A stretch of 64,000 nt of DNA. Source: Bactrocera neohumeralis (lineage: Eukaryota; Arthropoda; Insecta; Diptera; Tephritidae). A model generated the notes under the pieces. The model did not search any database. It worked only from the letters and a program-made list of their open reading frames with translations, and had not been told where the DNA came from. A program made the position numbers and the translations under genes. The stretch spans positions 14,734,368 through 14,798,367 of the forward strand of contig NC_065919.1 of assembly GCF_024586455.1 (NCBI RefSeq). Reading direction: 5' to 3'. Below, piece after piece: positions 46,201 through 57,575 of this stretch (within the stretch, counting starts at the first letter, position 1; each line of letters begins with the position of its first letter).

Positions 46201-47235
46201 TACTACTGTGATAAAATTGAAAGGTGAATTTTGTCCATTTCATCTAATCCAAAGTAATCCCCACCCGCTGCAAGACACTTATGCCAACGAATTTTCCACT
46301 CATCATAGCACTTGGAAAAATCCTCCGTCGTGATGGCCATCAGAGCCTTCTTCGATTTAATAATCAAAAGTTACGAAACGATATTTGTTGAATTTTTGGC
46401 GAATGATCACGAATAACCAATGCAGTATAAGATGGTGCATTATCGTGTTGCAAAAATCAAGAGTTTTCGGCCCACAATTCTGGCATCTTGAGGCGAATAG
46501 CTTCACGTAAACGGCGCATAGCGCTCAAATAATATTCGCTCGATTGATCGGTTGTTTCGGGATCGCAAGCATAAAGCCAAGTCTCATCTCCAGTTATGAT
46601 GCGTTTCAAAACGTTTTGATAGTCAGAAAGCATTGTTTCACAAATGTTAACACGACATTATTTTTCGAAAAAATTGAGTGTTTTTGGAACCATTCGAGAT
46701 TTGACTCTTCTCAAGCCCAATTCGTCTTTCAAAATCGCCTCCAACGATCCAAATGATATGCCCAAACTATCAGCATTGTCTCTAATGGTTAATCGACGAT
46801 TTTCAAGCACCATTTCTTTGACTTGTTTGACGTGATGTTCATCAGTCGATGTTTTTGGCCGATTTGACAGCACATTTTTCTCAACACTTTCACGACCGGC
46901 TTTAAATTCGTTATATAGTACCATCTGTTAACACTTTTAGAAGACAGAGTTTGATTCCCAAAGGCTTTTGCAATAACCTCAACATTTCTGCAGGCGAAAT
47001 TTCATTCCGCAAACAAAATTTAATCGCACTTCTTTGTTCAATAAATTCAGACATAGTAAAAAACGAAAAATGTACTTTTGGAGCCTCACAAAATGATTTT
47101 TCAATTCATTTTTTGATATTTTATCTTTCGTTTTCAACGGGTCTCAACCTACTTTTTGGTTTTCTTTCACTTTTTACCATTTTCAAAGGCTTCTGCATTG
47201 GTCTATATATATGTTTCTTGGTCTAACGCTGTTTC
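46200..47235 (-). mobile_element. Degenerate mariner (cecropia-like group?)
   Basis: The minus strand starts [20 protein letters not shown] (about 47053), [10 protein letters not shown], then 46924-46658 [56 protein letters not shown]. Further on are ITGDETWLYACDPETT with the first Asp (about 46580), LREAIRLKMPELWAENS, FLQHDNAPSYTALVIRDH with the second Asp (about 46440), and near 46260 CYDEWKIRWHKCLAAGGDYF. The third Asp block (SPDLAP-type) is deleted. 46191-46200 and 47284-47293 both read TATAGATATA, which may reflect the insertion site. Subfamily uncertain. Confidence 0.87.
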
Positions 47236-47637
47236 TTTAGTTGTTCCGAATGTAAGGTCGAAAATGTGATAAATTTTATACCATATAGATATAACAAATA
47301 ACAAAATATAAATAAAATATATAAGAATTGTGGATCATAATTTCCAAACAACGAACGAAAAGTGCGATTATAAATACTGAAAAATATAAAATTTTCCAAC
47401 TAAGCAAAATCAGAAAAGCGGTCTCATCAGAAGAAGTTTGAATTTTATTGTGCTCTAAATTAAAAAAGATTTTTAGCTACCCTACAATTAGCACATATAT
47501 AATATGCACACTGTTTTTGGTAGCGTTTTTGTTGTAGGCTCCGTGTTCGCGGTTTGTACAGCTGAAGGCAGAGATTCCTTTTCGATGATTGTATTGGCAG
47601 TTTTGCGCTTTAATACAGACTTTTTTGCTCTTCTATA
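47236..47637. other. AT-rich spacer
   Basis: No feature recognised. The string GTTGTTCCGAATGTAAGGTC at about 47239 resembles mariner terminal repeats but no matching partner was found. Confidence 0.4.
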
Positions 47638-48340
47638 CAAAAGGTGATTCATTTCGAGGTTCCCTACATTTTTTAAAGAACACAAACACAGAAACTTCAA
47701 ATTTAAGTGGGAATGTTTTTGATCATTCGGAAGAACATTCTTTGGCGTTTATTTTTTTAAGATTATACCTTTCAAGTGTTGACCGCGACTACCCCTCAGA
47801 TAGTCCATTCGTTGAGTTCAATTTTCGAAGACTCGTTCGCGCATTTCGACTGGTAACTGCCAAATGCGACAATTTGGCTTGTTTACATACCCATTGAGCC
47901 GGAAATGGGTCTCATCGCTGAAAAAAAAATTGGCTCGAAAACGGCGGATCTTCGTCGAGCGGCTTCAGTTCTTGCAGAAACTATATTTTGTACGCATTCA
48001 ATTTAAGATCTCGTTGTGAAACCTGCCAAGTGGTTCCATACGTCAGTTCGAGTTGCTGCGAACGACGGCGAATCGACTCTTCATGGCCTTCGTGTACTTT
48101 CTCGGCTACGGTTGCTATACTTTCTTTTTTGCGTGCTGGACGTGGTATATTCGGACGGATAGTATCCAGTAATGAATACTGGGTCTCGAGATGGATAATG
48201 AGTGATTTGTACCGTCGTTCAGGGGTAAGTCCTACCATGATGAAATGCCAAATATTGCTGAACAAAAATAACATGACAGCTTCACAGGACTCACGCGTGA
48301 CCTGAATTGAAAAAAAAGTATCTCCACTTGTATCACCCGT
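47638..48340 (-). mobile_element. Internally deleted rosa-like element
   Basis: The ends match the 13.0 kb copy: left AAAGGTGATTCATTTCGAGG (47640), right (reverse-complemented) ACGGGTGATACAAGTGGAGA. The minus strand encodes LIIHLETQYSLLDTIRPN, ESIATVAEKVHEGHEESI, QLELTYGTTWQVSQRDLKLN, then FFFSDETHFRLNGYVNKPNC with the first Asp. It then jumps straight to QLPVEMRERVFEN, RMDYLRGSRGQHLK, so the second and third catalytic residues are deleted. About 700 bp, non-autonomous. Confidence 0.85.
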
Positions 48341-49024
48341 TATACATATGTAACTATGCTATGTATAGTTTTTGCAATATTTCTCATACTTTTTTGTATA
48401 CAAACATGTTTTTAAAGTTTTTTGTTCTTTATTTCCACTCTGCAGTATCGCTTGTGTAGTAAGCATGTGCATGGGAGTGTGTGCGTGTGTAAATTTTGCG
48501 TTTGACAACTTTATCGTTGCCCATATTGACCGCCTATAAGCCATATTTCAATGTTGGCCTTAACTAACTGTGCTGCTGATGCCACTTATTTACAAATGTG
48601 TGTGTGTTCTATCTCATGCTTGCTTTTTTAAATATTTGTTTTTTTACAATTCTTTTTCATTTTCTTGTTCCTTCTGCTTTGGTGCTCTCTTCTGTGTAGT
48701 AACAAGCCAATATTTGTCGGCCCAAAGGCCTAACCGAAAATGCGCAAAAAGAAAACTGCTGATTACTTTTGAATGCATTGGCTGAATGCGGCAAGTGCGG
48801 TTGGCCGACGGAAAATTCTTTTCAAAAATTATTAAGGAGCACACAGAAAATCGGCAACCTTTATGTTAAGGTCAATGATGGGTTATTCAATAGCCTGCCT
48901 GACGACGCACAGCGGCAAAGAGTAGTGAAGTGAAGAGGCATGAGAGAGCGCCGGACGTAATGGCTGGCAATGTCATCAGCGTTAAGTTTATTTGCTTCGT
49001 TAGTGTTCGTGGTACCGCCCGTAC

Positions 49025-49046
49025 ATGTGTGTGTGTGTGTGTGTGT
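49025..49046. repeat. (TG)n microsatellite
   Basis: Uninterrupted TG run of about 22 bp. Confidence 0.9.
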
Positions 49047-49218
49047 AGTAGGTACGCAAGGACGCCGGAAAAGTGAAGTATAATCTGCGTCTAACTACCA
49101 CACGCCAATGACTCCTTTCCCCTTTTCTTCTTCACCGTATCCACACTGCGCTTTGCAGCGCACTTCTGAGCCCAACGAGGCGTTTGAGACAAATTTACAA
49201 CCAAAGTAGCAATTTCGT

Positions 49219-49226
49219 TATAAAAG
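49219..49226 (+). promoter_or_regulatory. Candidate TATA box
   Basis: TATAAAAG in a locally less AT-rich context, followed by A-rich sequence and, at 49412-49491, an 80-bp stretch with a GTAAGC donor and a pyrimidine-rich acceptor ending TTACAG. No matching initiator (TCAGT) is seen 30 bp downstream. Weak. Confidence 0.25.
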
Positions 49227-50149
49227 GTTAGCAAATCGAAAAAGTGTGCGCCGCATGAGTTTGCACAAAAAACAAGAACAAAAGTGGATTTTGTAAACAG
49301 TCAGAGCGCCACGCACCGGAAGAGTGCCTATATCCTACATTTTCTTGCTTTTTTTGGGATTTTAATATGCTAACGGTTTGTTTAGAAGCAAAGTGCTATC
49401 AAACACTTCTTGTAAGCTCGCATTTTTTTCATTTTTGATTTCTACACCTTCTTCACATTTTATTAATCTTTCCTTTATTACCTGCTTACAGTGTTAAGCC
49501 CCTGCAGAGCGACTGTAGTGGCTTGAGTGCTGAAAGCTTGTAAGAAAGTTCGCTGCTTCCGCTTAGCGCTGGTGCTTCTAACGTACGTCGCTTTGTGTCT
49601 GCAGCGGGTGTTTTCTGGGTATTTCAGCTGTCAACAGAAGCGTTTTTTTTCTCTTAGCTCAACGCATGTGATCATAATCCGCTTTTATCGTGAGAAGTTA
49701 GCTGCTGATAAGATATTATGGAATTTTTTTTTTTTTGAAATTTTGATTTTACAAGAAAAGGGTGAAGTGTTGAGTTTACTTTTCACCAAAGTAAGTAAGT
49801 TGGCGGGATTATGATTTGAAGTGGCACTGAATGGATAAAGTAAAGCTTACAAAGCGCTCTTGCAGCTGATACTGCTTCTGCGAATTTAAATTAGATTATG
49901 ACAACTGGTATTACGGTTAGTTAAGCACATGTTTTGCTTTTTTAGGTTAACCGCACTTTAGCTGCATCAAAAAAGGGAAACCTAAATTGTATTATCAGAA
50001 AAAGAAGAAATTTGGAGCCGTCGTTCTCTCCTATTAAAAAATTGTTGCAGAGACCGGAACAAGTAGTAGTTTGAAGGTGCCAAGTCTGAGGAATATTGAG
50101 TGTTGGGAATGTTTGAGTGGTGGGGTGCATGAGCTGCAAAAGCGTTAAG

Positions 50150-50745
50150 CGTGTTATCAAACTTGTATGAAGTCTCACATTATATCACATTTCTATTGAT
50201 CAGTTCTAGCCTATTCTGTTTGAGCACATCACGCAATTTGTTCAGCAGATCACAAAACACTTCAGAATTGACGGTGGTATTATCAGACAAAAGCTCAGAA
50301 CAAATGATCCCTTTGAAATCGCACCAAACAGGCAACATAACCTTATTTTGATGATTAACGGCCTTCGAAGTGTTTCGAGTTAGTTCAACCTTTTTAGACC
50401 TTGATCTCTTGAGCTTTGCATTTTTCTAAATAACCCTCTTTTCGTCGCCAGCAACAATCCGCTTCAAAAATGGATCACTTCTTTCACGTTTGATAAGAAA
50501 ATCACAGTCGTTATTATGACGAAGCAAGTTTCATTCTTTAAGAAGATGAGGAACCCTTTTTTCAAGCTTCGTAATTAACACTAGACATTTCATGTAAACG
50601 GTCGCTTTAGAAAATTGAATCTCTCAGCAATCTAACAAGCTTTTGTTCGACGATTTGCATCGACCAACGAACTTACATATTTCATCGACATAGGAAGGTT
50701 TTAAGAGGCGTTTTAGTACGTGGTACATCTTCAGGGTCAAAAATG
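50150..50745 (-). mobile_element. Degenerate mariner fragment
   Basis: Minus-strand remnants: VDANRRTKAC and FNFLKRPFT (N-terminal helix-turn-helix, about 50660-50590), LITKLEKRVPHLL, NDCDFLIKRERSDPFLKRIV then AGDEK with the first Asp (about 50440), NAKLKRSRSKKVELTRNTSK, HQNKVMLPVWCDFKGII, SELLSDNTTVNSEVFCDLLN, KLRDVLKQNRLELINRN. The sequence stops matching before the second Asp, so the C-terminal third is missing. The lineage resembles the 3.1 and 54.6 kb copies. Confidence 0.82.
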
Positions 50746-51233
50746 CGAAAACAAAATTTTGCAAACCAATTTCTGCATTGGCACGATCAGTGAAATAATT
50801 TATACCAAACAATTCAGTGGAACAGATTATTGATGAAGCCTTTATTATATCCGATATAGTCTTTAAGAGTGACATATTTCGCATAACCGAGCTCAAAGTT
50901 AGGCTCGTAAAAGCTTCTAAACTTTTATCGAAGGAGAACATTGACATCTATAATATTTGCTTAAACCTAAGCGAATATTTCGAATTTGAATTTTTACTGG
51001 AGCATAGAGCAATATCGTTTATGGCTGAACTTACGAGATAATATATTGGTGTGCCACATGACTCTGAGCTGTAGTGGTTTGAAATAGGTACGGGTTAGAT
51101 CTTAGTTGATTCTACTATCGAATTTATCACCAGATACTCAATATACAATGTCAGATTATAAATATCAATTATGTTATATTATATACATTGTGTCAAAAAA
51201 GGACCCGGAAATTATATATAAGACACAGCATGT

Positions 51234-51720
51234 TTAAGGGGGTATTCTCATGTAATCACTTCGAAAAATCGATTTTTTTATTTTATTTTGACAGTAAAAC
51301 CTATTGAAAACATGCTGTGAAAAATTGAGGCCGAAAAATTCATAGTATTTGATAAGTTACAGCTCATAGTTGCTGACGTGTCGTAAACGACTGTATACTA
51401 TTTTTCTCGAATCATCATTTTCTGAAACTGTCATGGTCCTAAAAAAAACGTATTCAACCGATTGCCTTAAAATTTACATATGCTCTTCTACTCATTTATA
51501 GTTATCGTCCCTACTAGAATTGTTTATATTCGAAAATATTTTCATATTTTTTTAAACGATTTTTAACGAAAAAAAACAAGATTTTCGTGACTTTTTTTTG
51601 AAGTTCGACATTTTTTTGTAATGAAATTGATTATGTTTGGTAGGGACGATAGCCGCAAAACTACTGAATAATAATCCATTCGATTTTTTTTATCTCAGAC
51701 AACATGAACAGCCGCTATCA
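51234..51720. repeat. Possible third TTAA element, left part only
   Basis: TTAA at 51234-51237 is followed by GGGGGTATTCTCATGTAATC, similar in layout to the left end at 43502. An internal GGTAGGGACGATAGCCGCAAAACTAC block parallels AGTAGGCACGATAGCCAGGCG in the 43.5 kb element (44000). No right end was found; a mariner starts at about 51740. Confidence 0.4.
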
Positions 51721-51739
51721 CCATGACCAGTGAACTACT

Positions 51740-52530
51740 TTTTTTTTGTGGGGATACCGAGCATACCGAGCTAAATCTGGTGAATACGGTGATTGCTCGA
51801 TGGTATTCATTGCGTTTTTGACTTTAAATTCGGTCACAATCATGGCTCGATGCGTTGAAGCATTATCATCATGTAAAATCAGTGAATTGTTCTTCCACAA
51901 TTTCGGCTGTGTTCGACGGATGTTCTCACACATACACCTCAATGCGGTCAAATAGAACTACATATGCGGTCTGTCCCTCCGGAACAAGTTCATGATGCAC
52001 CAAACCCAGAACATCAAAAAACACAATGAACATCACCTTGATTTTTGAGCGGCTATGGCGTGATTTTTTTTGTTTCTATTCGTTTTTTCCCTCCATTCCG
52101 ATGATTGTTAACTTGTTTGCATGTCAAACTCATAAACCCATGTTTCATCGGCAGTTATAATGCTCTACATGAATGTGGGATCGAAATTGGGATGATCAGG
52201 CATGCCAAAAGAGACCTGTTTACGGTACTCTTTTTGAAAAAAAAGTTCAGCTTTATCGGGACGAGTTGAGCAAGAACGCGTTTCATATCCAAAATATTCA
52301 CCAAAATCATTCGAACGGACTCGCTAGAGATGCCGAGCTCCCTTGCCATCTCTCTAACACTAGACTGGCGTTTCTCAAGCACCATATCTTTCACTTTTTT
52401 ATATTTTCAGAAGTTGAAGAGGTCGAAGCTCGTCCAGAGCGAGGGATGTCTTCAATGATCTCGCGACCGTTTTTGAAGCCTTTGTAGCACTCGTAGGCTT
52501 GTGTGTTTGAAAACACTGAATCATGGTAAG
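51740..52530 (-). mobile_element. Degenerate mariner, 3'-truncated
   Basis: The minus strand reads KDMVLEKRQSSVREMARELG, SESVRMILVNILDMKRVLAQ, LVPIKLNFFFKK (52394-52220), ADETWVYEFDMQTS with the first Asp (about 52140), QSSEWREKTNRNKK, LTALRCMCENIRRTQPKLWK, NNSLILHDDNASTHRAMIVT with the second Asp (about 51870), NAMNTIEQSPYSPDLA. The sequence diverges just before the third Asp. Frameshifts near 52200 and 52080. Similar to, but not the same family as, 46200-47235. Confidence 0.85.
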
Positions 52531-54525
52531 TTTTCAGAACTATTCCGCGCACGAAATTTGACTAGAAGTACAAAATTTTAGAAAAATTCTTTCGTTGATA
52601 TTTTTATCCATTATGAAAATCGCAACGCGCTACTGAGGTGTACAGACTTAAGTAGCTGCTGTAAACAATTTGCTTTACAGATCGCGCTTATATTTGGCAT
52701 AGTAACTAGGAACAGTCTTAATAACTTAGCAAAATACATTTTTTTGAAATATCGTTTACCCGGAGAATTTAAATTTTTACAATTTTCAGGTACTTTTTTG
52801 TCACAATGTATGTATATATTTTTTGTATATATTTTTACCGGCGATATCAAGTATAAATTCATCTCAACTAGTTCGCAGGCATGAAGTCGCATGAGTCGTG
52901 TCTTAGATCCTGTGTAAGGTGCATCATATGATCTCTTTGAAATGTGGGGAAGCTTATTAAAATATGATTTCGAAGCTGGAAGTGTAAGAGGGTAAAACTT
53001 TTCATCTCTTTTTCGACTGTCAAGCTAAAAGATAAATAGGTACGCAAGATCTTATTTGCTGCTACTCCAATGACGTTTTCCGCTCTCTCTCTTGCACTGA
53101 CTCTGGTATACTACTCACCAACATTTGAAGGAGCAGTGTGAGAAAATGCAATTTTAAGGCAGAAGCAATGTGGAATTTAATTGGTTTGTGACTTTGTTGT
53201 CTATTAATTAATAAAAATAAGTAAATAACAAAACGTACAAAGACACAGCAAGTAAACATACATACTCTGTTCTGTTCTCAAAATAATATGAGGAATTTGA
53301 AAACTATTCGAAATAATTGTGTTTTACCAATTTGTTGCTATAAGTTTCCCCATGCGTATATGTACATATGTACATATGTATGTATGTATGCATGTAAGTC
53401 TAATACAGTCAGCTAACAATCACTGTAGCATACTTTTAGGATGTTCTCCCGCTGTTTATTCTAAGTGTTTTTCTACAATTAATTGGAAATTGCTGCAAAA
53501 CGAAGTAGGGTAAAACGAAGAAACCAAAGGTGGAACACACATACACCAATATACGTAAGTAAATGTTGGGCTAACAATGTTAACAATTTCAGTGCAACAT
53601 TTTTCTAACCAACAGCTGGGATAAAAACCTGACTAAATTGATGCATATACCAATAAAAACTATAGTAACACATATATATATATATGTACATACATATATA
53701 AGGATACTATATGCATTTGTTTGTGTCTGTGAGTGTGTGTTTATGAGTGAATGTGGTGTAATGCATGTAAAAACTTGTATTTAATATCAAAGTGTTTAGT
53801 TCACAGGCTTAAATACATACATACATGTGCATATGTATATATATATATGTGCCGCTTAACACGTAAATTTGTGGACTCTCGTTAAGTTGTTGAGTGCAAC
53901 ACGCAAAAACAACAATGAAATGTAAAGTTATCGACAGGCAAGGGTGGCGCGGGCGTACTTGGCACCGAGATATCCACGCAGACTCAGGAGTCAGTGGTTA
54001 CACGCTGCTGTTGTGGTTGTTGTTGTGGATGTAGTTTGCGTCCAATAAAGTCATAGCATATACATATATATATGCATATGTATGTACTTATTAGGGTGTA
54101 TGTTTTTTCAAATTGATTTTTTTGTTTGCAAACGGTCACTGAAGTTTCAGTTTTGGCAATAAGAAAATCCAAAGTAAACAAAGGATTTTGTGATATTTTA
54201 TTTTGCAGGAGGGAGTGACGTGGTTTTTGAAATTTCAAAAAAAAAAATACAAATGCATTTTTTTTGGTAATTTTATGGTATTTTAAATACTAAAATATCA
54301 ATAAAAGTGTTGGAGACAGAACCTTTGGAAGAACGGTCCGTCAGGCTAGACCTGCTAGTTATTTCAAACTTCCAACGTGTTCTTCTTGAAACATGGTTTT
54401 CAAGATCGTTGGTTCCGATTTCTCAGGAACGAGTGAAGCGCTTTTTTTGCAGTTCTTCTAAATATAAGGTTCCCTTCCGCTTTTTTACTCTTTATACAAT
54501 GGTTTATAAAAAGTGTTACAGTGAT
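52531..54525. other. AT-rich noncoding DNA
   Basis: TACATATGTATG repeats at 53356-53396, TATATATATATGTACATAC at about 53674-53698, and similar at 53815-53850. No gene recognised. ATTAGGGTGTATG at about 54091 resembles the left end of the 23.6 kb MITE, but the following sequence differs. Confidence 0.45.
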
Positions 54526-55085
54526 CGGATTTAGGATCAAATATGCGCAGTTTCGTTCAATAATCTGTTTCCATTTATACGGCAACTTCATAACACTTCC
54601 CCCGTAGAAGCCCCCTCCTTATTTGCGAAAAACTCGGACAGCCACTTTTCACAAGCCTCTTTTGAGTTCAACTTTACACCAACAAGGGCGTTCGCCATGG
54701 ACAGGAACAGGTGGCGCTATGTCCGGGCTCTGACGAGTCATCAACGAAGTGTGTGGTCTGGCGTTGTCCTGGTGGAACACTACACCCTTCTTGTTGGCCA
54801 ATTCTGGACGCTTCTGGTTGATCGCCTGCTTCAAGCGGTCCAGTTATTCGCAGTAGATGGTAGAATTAACCGTCTGGCCATATGGGAGCAGCTCATAGTG
54901 GATGATTCCCTTCCAATCTCACCAAATACACAGCAAAAAGTTTACCTAAAATCATACTGTTTTGTTTGCCAGTCACTACTTCAAAATTGGGTGGAGTTCG
55001 TTCCGTTTCAACAGCATAACGTTGATTCGGTCGGAAGGTTTTTTTGCGTCAAATCATTGGCACCCAAAATTTTTTTGTAATACTT
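54526..55085 (-). mobile_element. Degenerate mariner fragment
   Basis: The minus strand carries LVRLEGNHPL-type text, AAPIWPDG, MKQAINQKRPELANKKGVVF, HQDNARPHTSLMTRQ with the second catalytic Asp (54834-54745), then a frameshift to HLFLSMANALVGVKLNSKEA, CEKWLSEFFANKEGG, VMKLPYKWKQIIERNCAYL. The first Asp region and N-terminus are missing or unreadable, and the third Asp position is lost at the frameshift. The text closely resembles the mellifera/capitata-type mariners. Confidence 0.83.
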
Positions 55086-57259
55086 AGATTAATCATGTTT
55101 ATACTCATCTACTAAACGATGATACTTGATGTTTTTGATTTAATGAGTTTTGTCGTTGGTCTTCAGATTAACATAATGTCGTTTTCACCCGTCTAAATGT
55201 CTGAAACCACCGTTCGAAGTGATAGAGTTTTCATGGAAGCAATATCCAAACTAATCATGCATAGCATCGTTTTGTAGGTTATGTCCTCCGAAGAAACCAG
55301 CTGCTAAAGGCTGAGCTTCAAAAAATTGCTTATAAAAATCATAAGATATTATTCAAATGCTACTCTTCGATATGCTCGAAAGCTAAAATAAATAAATTAA
55401 TTTATTATATGAAAAAAAAATTGGTTAAAGTAGGCATTTTTTTGGCCATCCAGTTCGGAGATATAGTGGCCACCGCAAACGGTCTTTTTTGAGATGAACT
55501 CCTTTAGTTCCTTTCCAAATAAAATTTTTTATTAATGATAGGTCTTAAAATACAGCTGAAAGATAACAAATATGTGAACACATTTCTGTATCAATAAATT
55601 TAAAAATTGTCTAAAAAAAATTCTGTAAAATTCGCTTTTTTCTGCCGTCAAAACCCACCTCAAGAAAGTAAATCTACAATTTGGAAAGTGTCGAATGCTA
55701 ATATAAAATTCTTTGCTCTACAAAAATTGTCTTCATATTTTTTTCCATAAAACCACTGCTTTTTACTTTACTTTTAAGTTAAATCAGTTAAAATTACAAA
55801 TCAAGTGTATTGAACATGCATACGAGCACAGTACAGCATGGCGTATGAGCAACACAATATTAATAAAGCACTTGTATGTATGAATGCTCGGTACATTTCA
55901 TGCATAACTTTAAGTGAGTAAAACTTGTAAGGAAATATTTATTTATTAATATTAACATGCAGACACTTTTTGTGAGCAGAAAATTTTATAATTTGTTTTT
56001 TTTTTTCAAAAATTGTGTAATTACGTAAAAAAAAAAAATTTGCAAAAAAACTCCTGTAAAAGATAAGGGAAAAAAGTAATTGATTCAGGTACGGTTTAAA
56101 ATAAAGAATTTGTATTGAAAGGCCAAGAACTTAAACTTAAGAAAAAAATAATTTGGAAAATAACGAAGACCCTAATGTATTTGCACAGTTTCGCTGCGGA
56201 AAAAGCGATAAATTTGCGCAACAACAATTTTCATTACAAATAAAATGCAGGAATCTAAATTTATGCACTTCAACTGCTACATATACAATTATATAAGTAT
56301 GGCTGTCTGTATGTATATGTGTCCGTATATATGTGTGTGTACGCAAGTAATTCTGCATTAGAAATGTCAAGTATTTCAGTTACAATTCTTTATATAGTTT
56401 ATATTTACGAACATTAACTTTGCTAACGGTATACGAGAGTGTAAATATTGAAAATGCTAAAACGGTAAATAAACAACAAAGCCAAATACACAACAAATAA
56501 ATAAACAAGCACAACAAAGTGACGAGAAGTAAATGAAGCCGATCTCGTACGAATTCAACACATTGCAGAGAGAGCTCCATTAATGTGGTGTGTTGTTGTT
56601 GTTGCGCACAGTTGGCAAGGCAGAAGGGGGAGCATAGCAAAAACAAAGCTTAAATCAACATCACAACTATAGCAATAAAACGTTGTATTAGCTATTGTTA
56701 GCGTAACTAGCACTGTGCGACAGTGAAATTAGCCGGGAAGCACAACTACATTAGTTGGGTTTTAAAAGCTTCGGCTGTGAAACATTTCCGTGCTCACCAA
56801 CTCAGGGTAAGAGGAATATGACAAACCTCTGAAGACTTTAACATTGTAATTTTTTTTTTCAGCAGTCACTACCCGAAATCCATAATACCATAAGCTGAAA
56901 TATTATTATATTTAAGATTTTGCTCACGATTTCATCTGGCTACCTTGTCACATTCAGCTTTTTAGTAGCAAAATATTCAGGTGGTTTCTTCGACTGTAGC
57001 ATTCAAATGTCCACCAGGGACGAGTAAAAACTTAAGCCGCTATGTAAGATCGCTATATTCTCGGAAGAGAGTGAGCGTAGAATTAAATATTTAATACATT
57101 TAACCACAGCTTATTGTCACTCAAAAAATTGGTTCCATAATTTCAGATTTTATCGCCTTCCGGGGTTGATACCAATCGACCTATATTTAGTTACTACGTG
57201 TCTTCATTAAAACTATGCTGGAATACAGATTTATTCTATTACTATATCTGACAACAAGT
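55086..57259. other. AT-rich noncoding DNA
   Basis: 55086-55310 could be the diverged N-terminal part of the preceding mariner, but is unreadable. 55420-55720 (aaagtaggcatttttttggcc..ttttctgccgtcaaaacccacc) reads as an old non-autonomous repeat without definable ends. (GT)n-like at 56317-56340. No gene. Confidence 0.4.
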
Positions 57260-57575
57260 CGTGGGCTTTTCAGCTACACTCTGCTCCAGCTCACAAAGCA
57301 AAAATCACTCGACTGTGGACCGAAAACAACGTACCGGACTTCATATCAACGGATGTTTGGACAGCAGCTAGTCTCGACCTCAACAAGTAGAATTAGAAGT
57401 TGTGGTCCATATGACAATCCACGGCTTGCTCGGCGCTAGACCTAAATATTGAGTCATTGAAGCGAGCTCCTGTCCGTGCAGGGGACAATGTCTCCATGCA
57501 TGAACTGCGTCTCACGATCGATGCGTGGCCAGTTCGTCTCAAATCAGCATTTGGGAAAAAATCTCTCATTTAAAG
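57260..57575 (+). mobile_element. maT-like (DD37D) Tc1/mariner fragment
   Basis: One continuous plus-strand reading with few stops: QLHSAPAHKAKITRLWTENN, VPDFISTDVWTAASLDLN, then after stops NIESLKRAPVRAGDNVSMHE, LRLTIDAWPVRLKSAFGKK. Related transposases have QQDSAPAHKAK and SPDLNPLDY; here the second Asp is His and the third is Asn. The spacing between these positions is 37, the value known for the maT group. The rest of the element was not found. Confidence 0.7.

Larger units (their letters stand above)
48341..50149. other. Noncoding DNA with TATA/intron-like signals
   Basis: (TG)n at 49025-49046. A TATA box and short-intron candidate at 49219-49491 are listed separately. No start codon with a credible protein follows; the frame 49527-49814 does not begin with ATG and has an in-frame stop immediately upstream. 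Confidence 0.4.

Noticed and set aside
47239..47275. GTTGTTCCGAATGTAAGGTC as the end of a further mariner
   Set aside because: Points away from the adjacent mariner and has no inverted partner or coding remnant to its right.
49527..49814. A reading that looks like a signal peptide (basic start, then a run of Leu, Val and Ala)
   Set aside because: It does not start with ATG and has an in-frame stop immediately upstream; the rest is low-complexity Phe/Leu.
54088..54110. Third copy of the ATTAGGGTGC MITE
   Set aside because: Only the first nine bases agree; the interior motifs of the family are absent.
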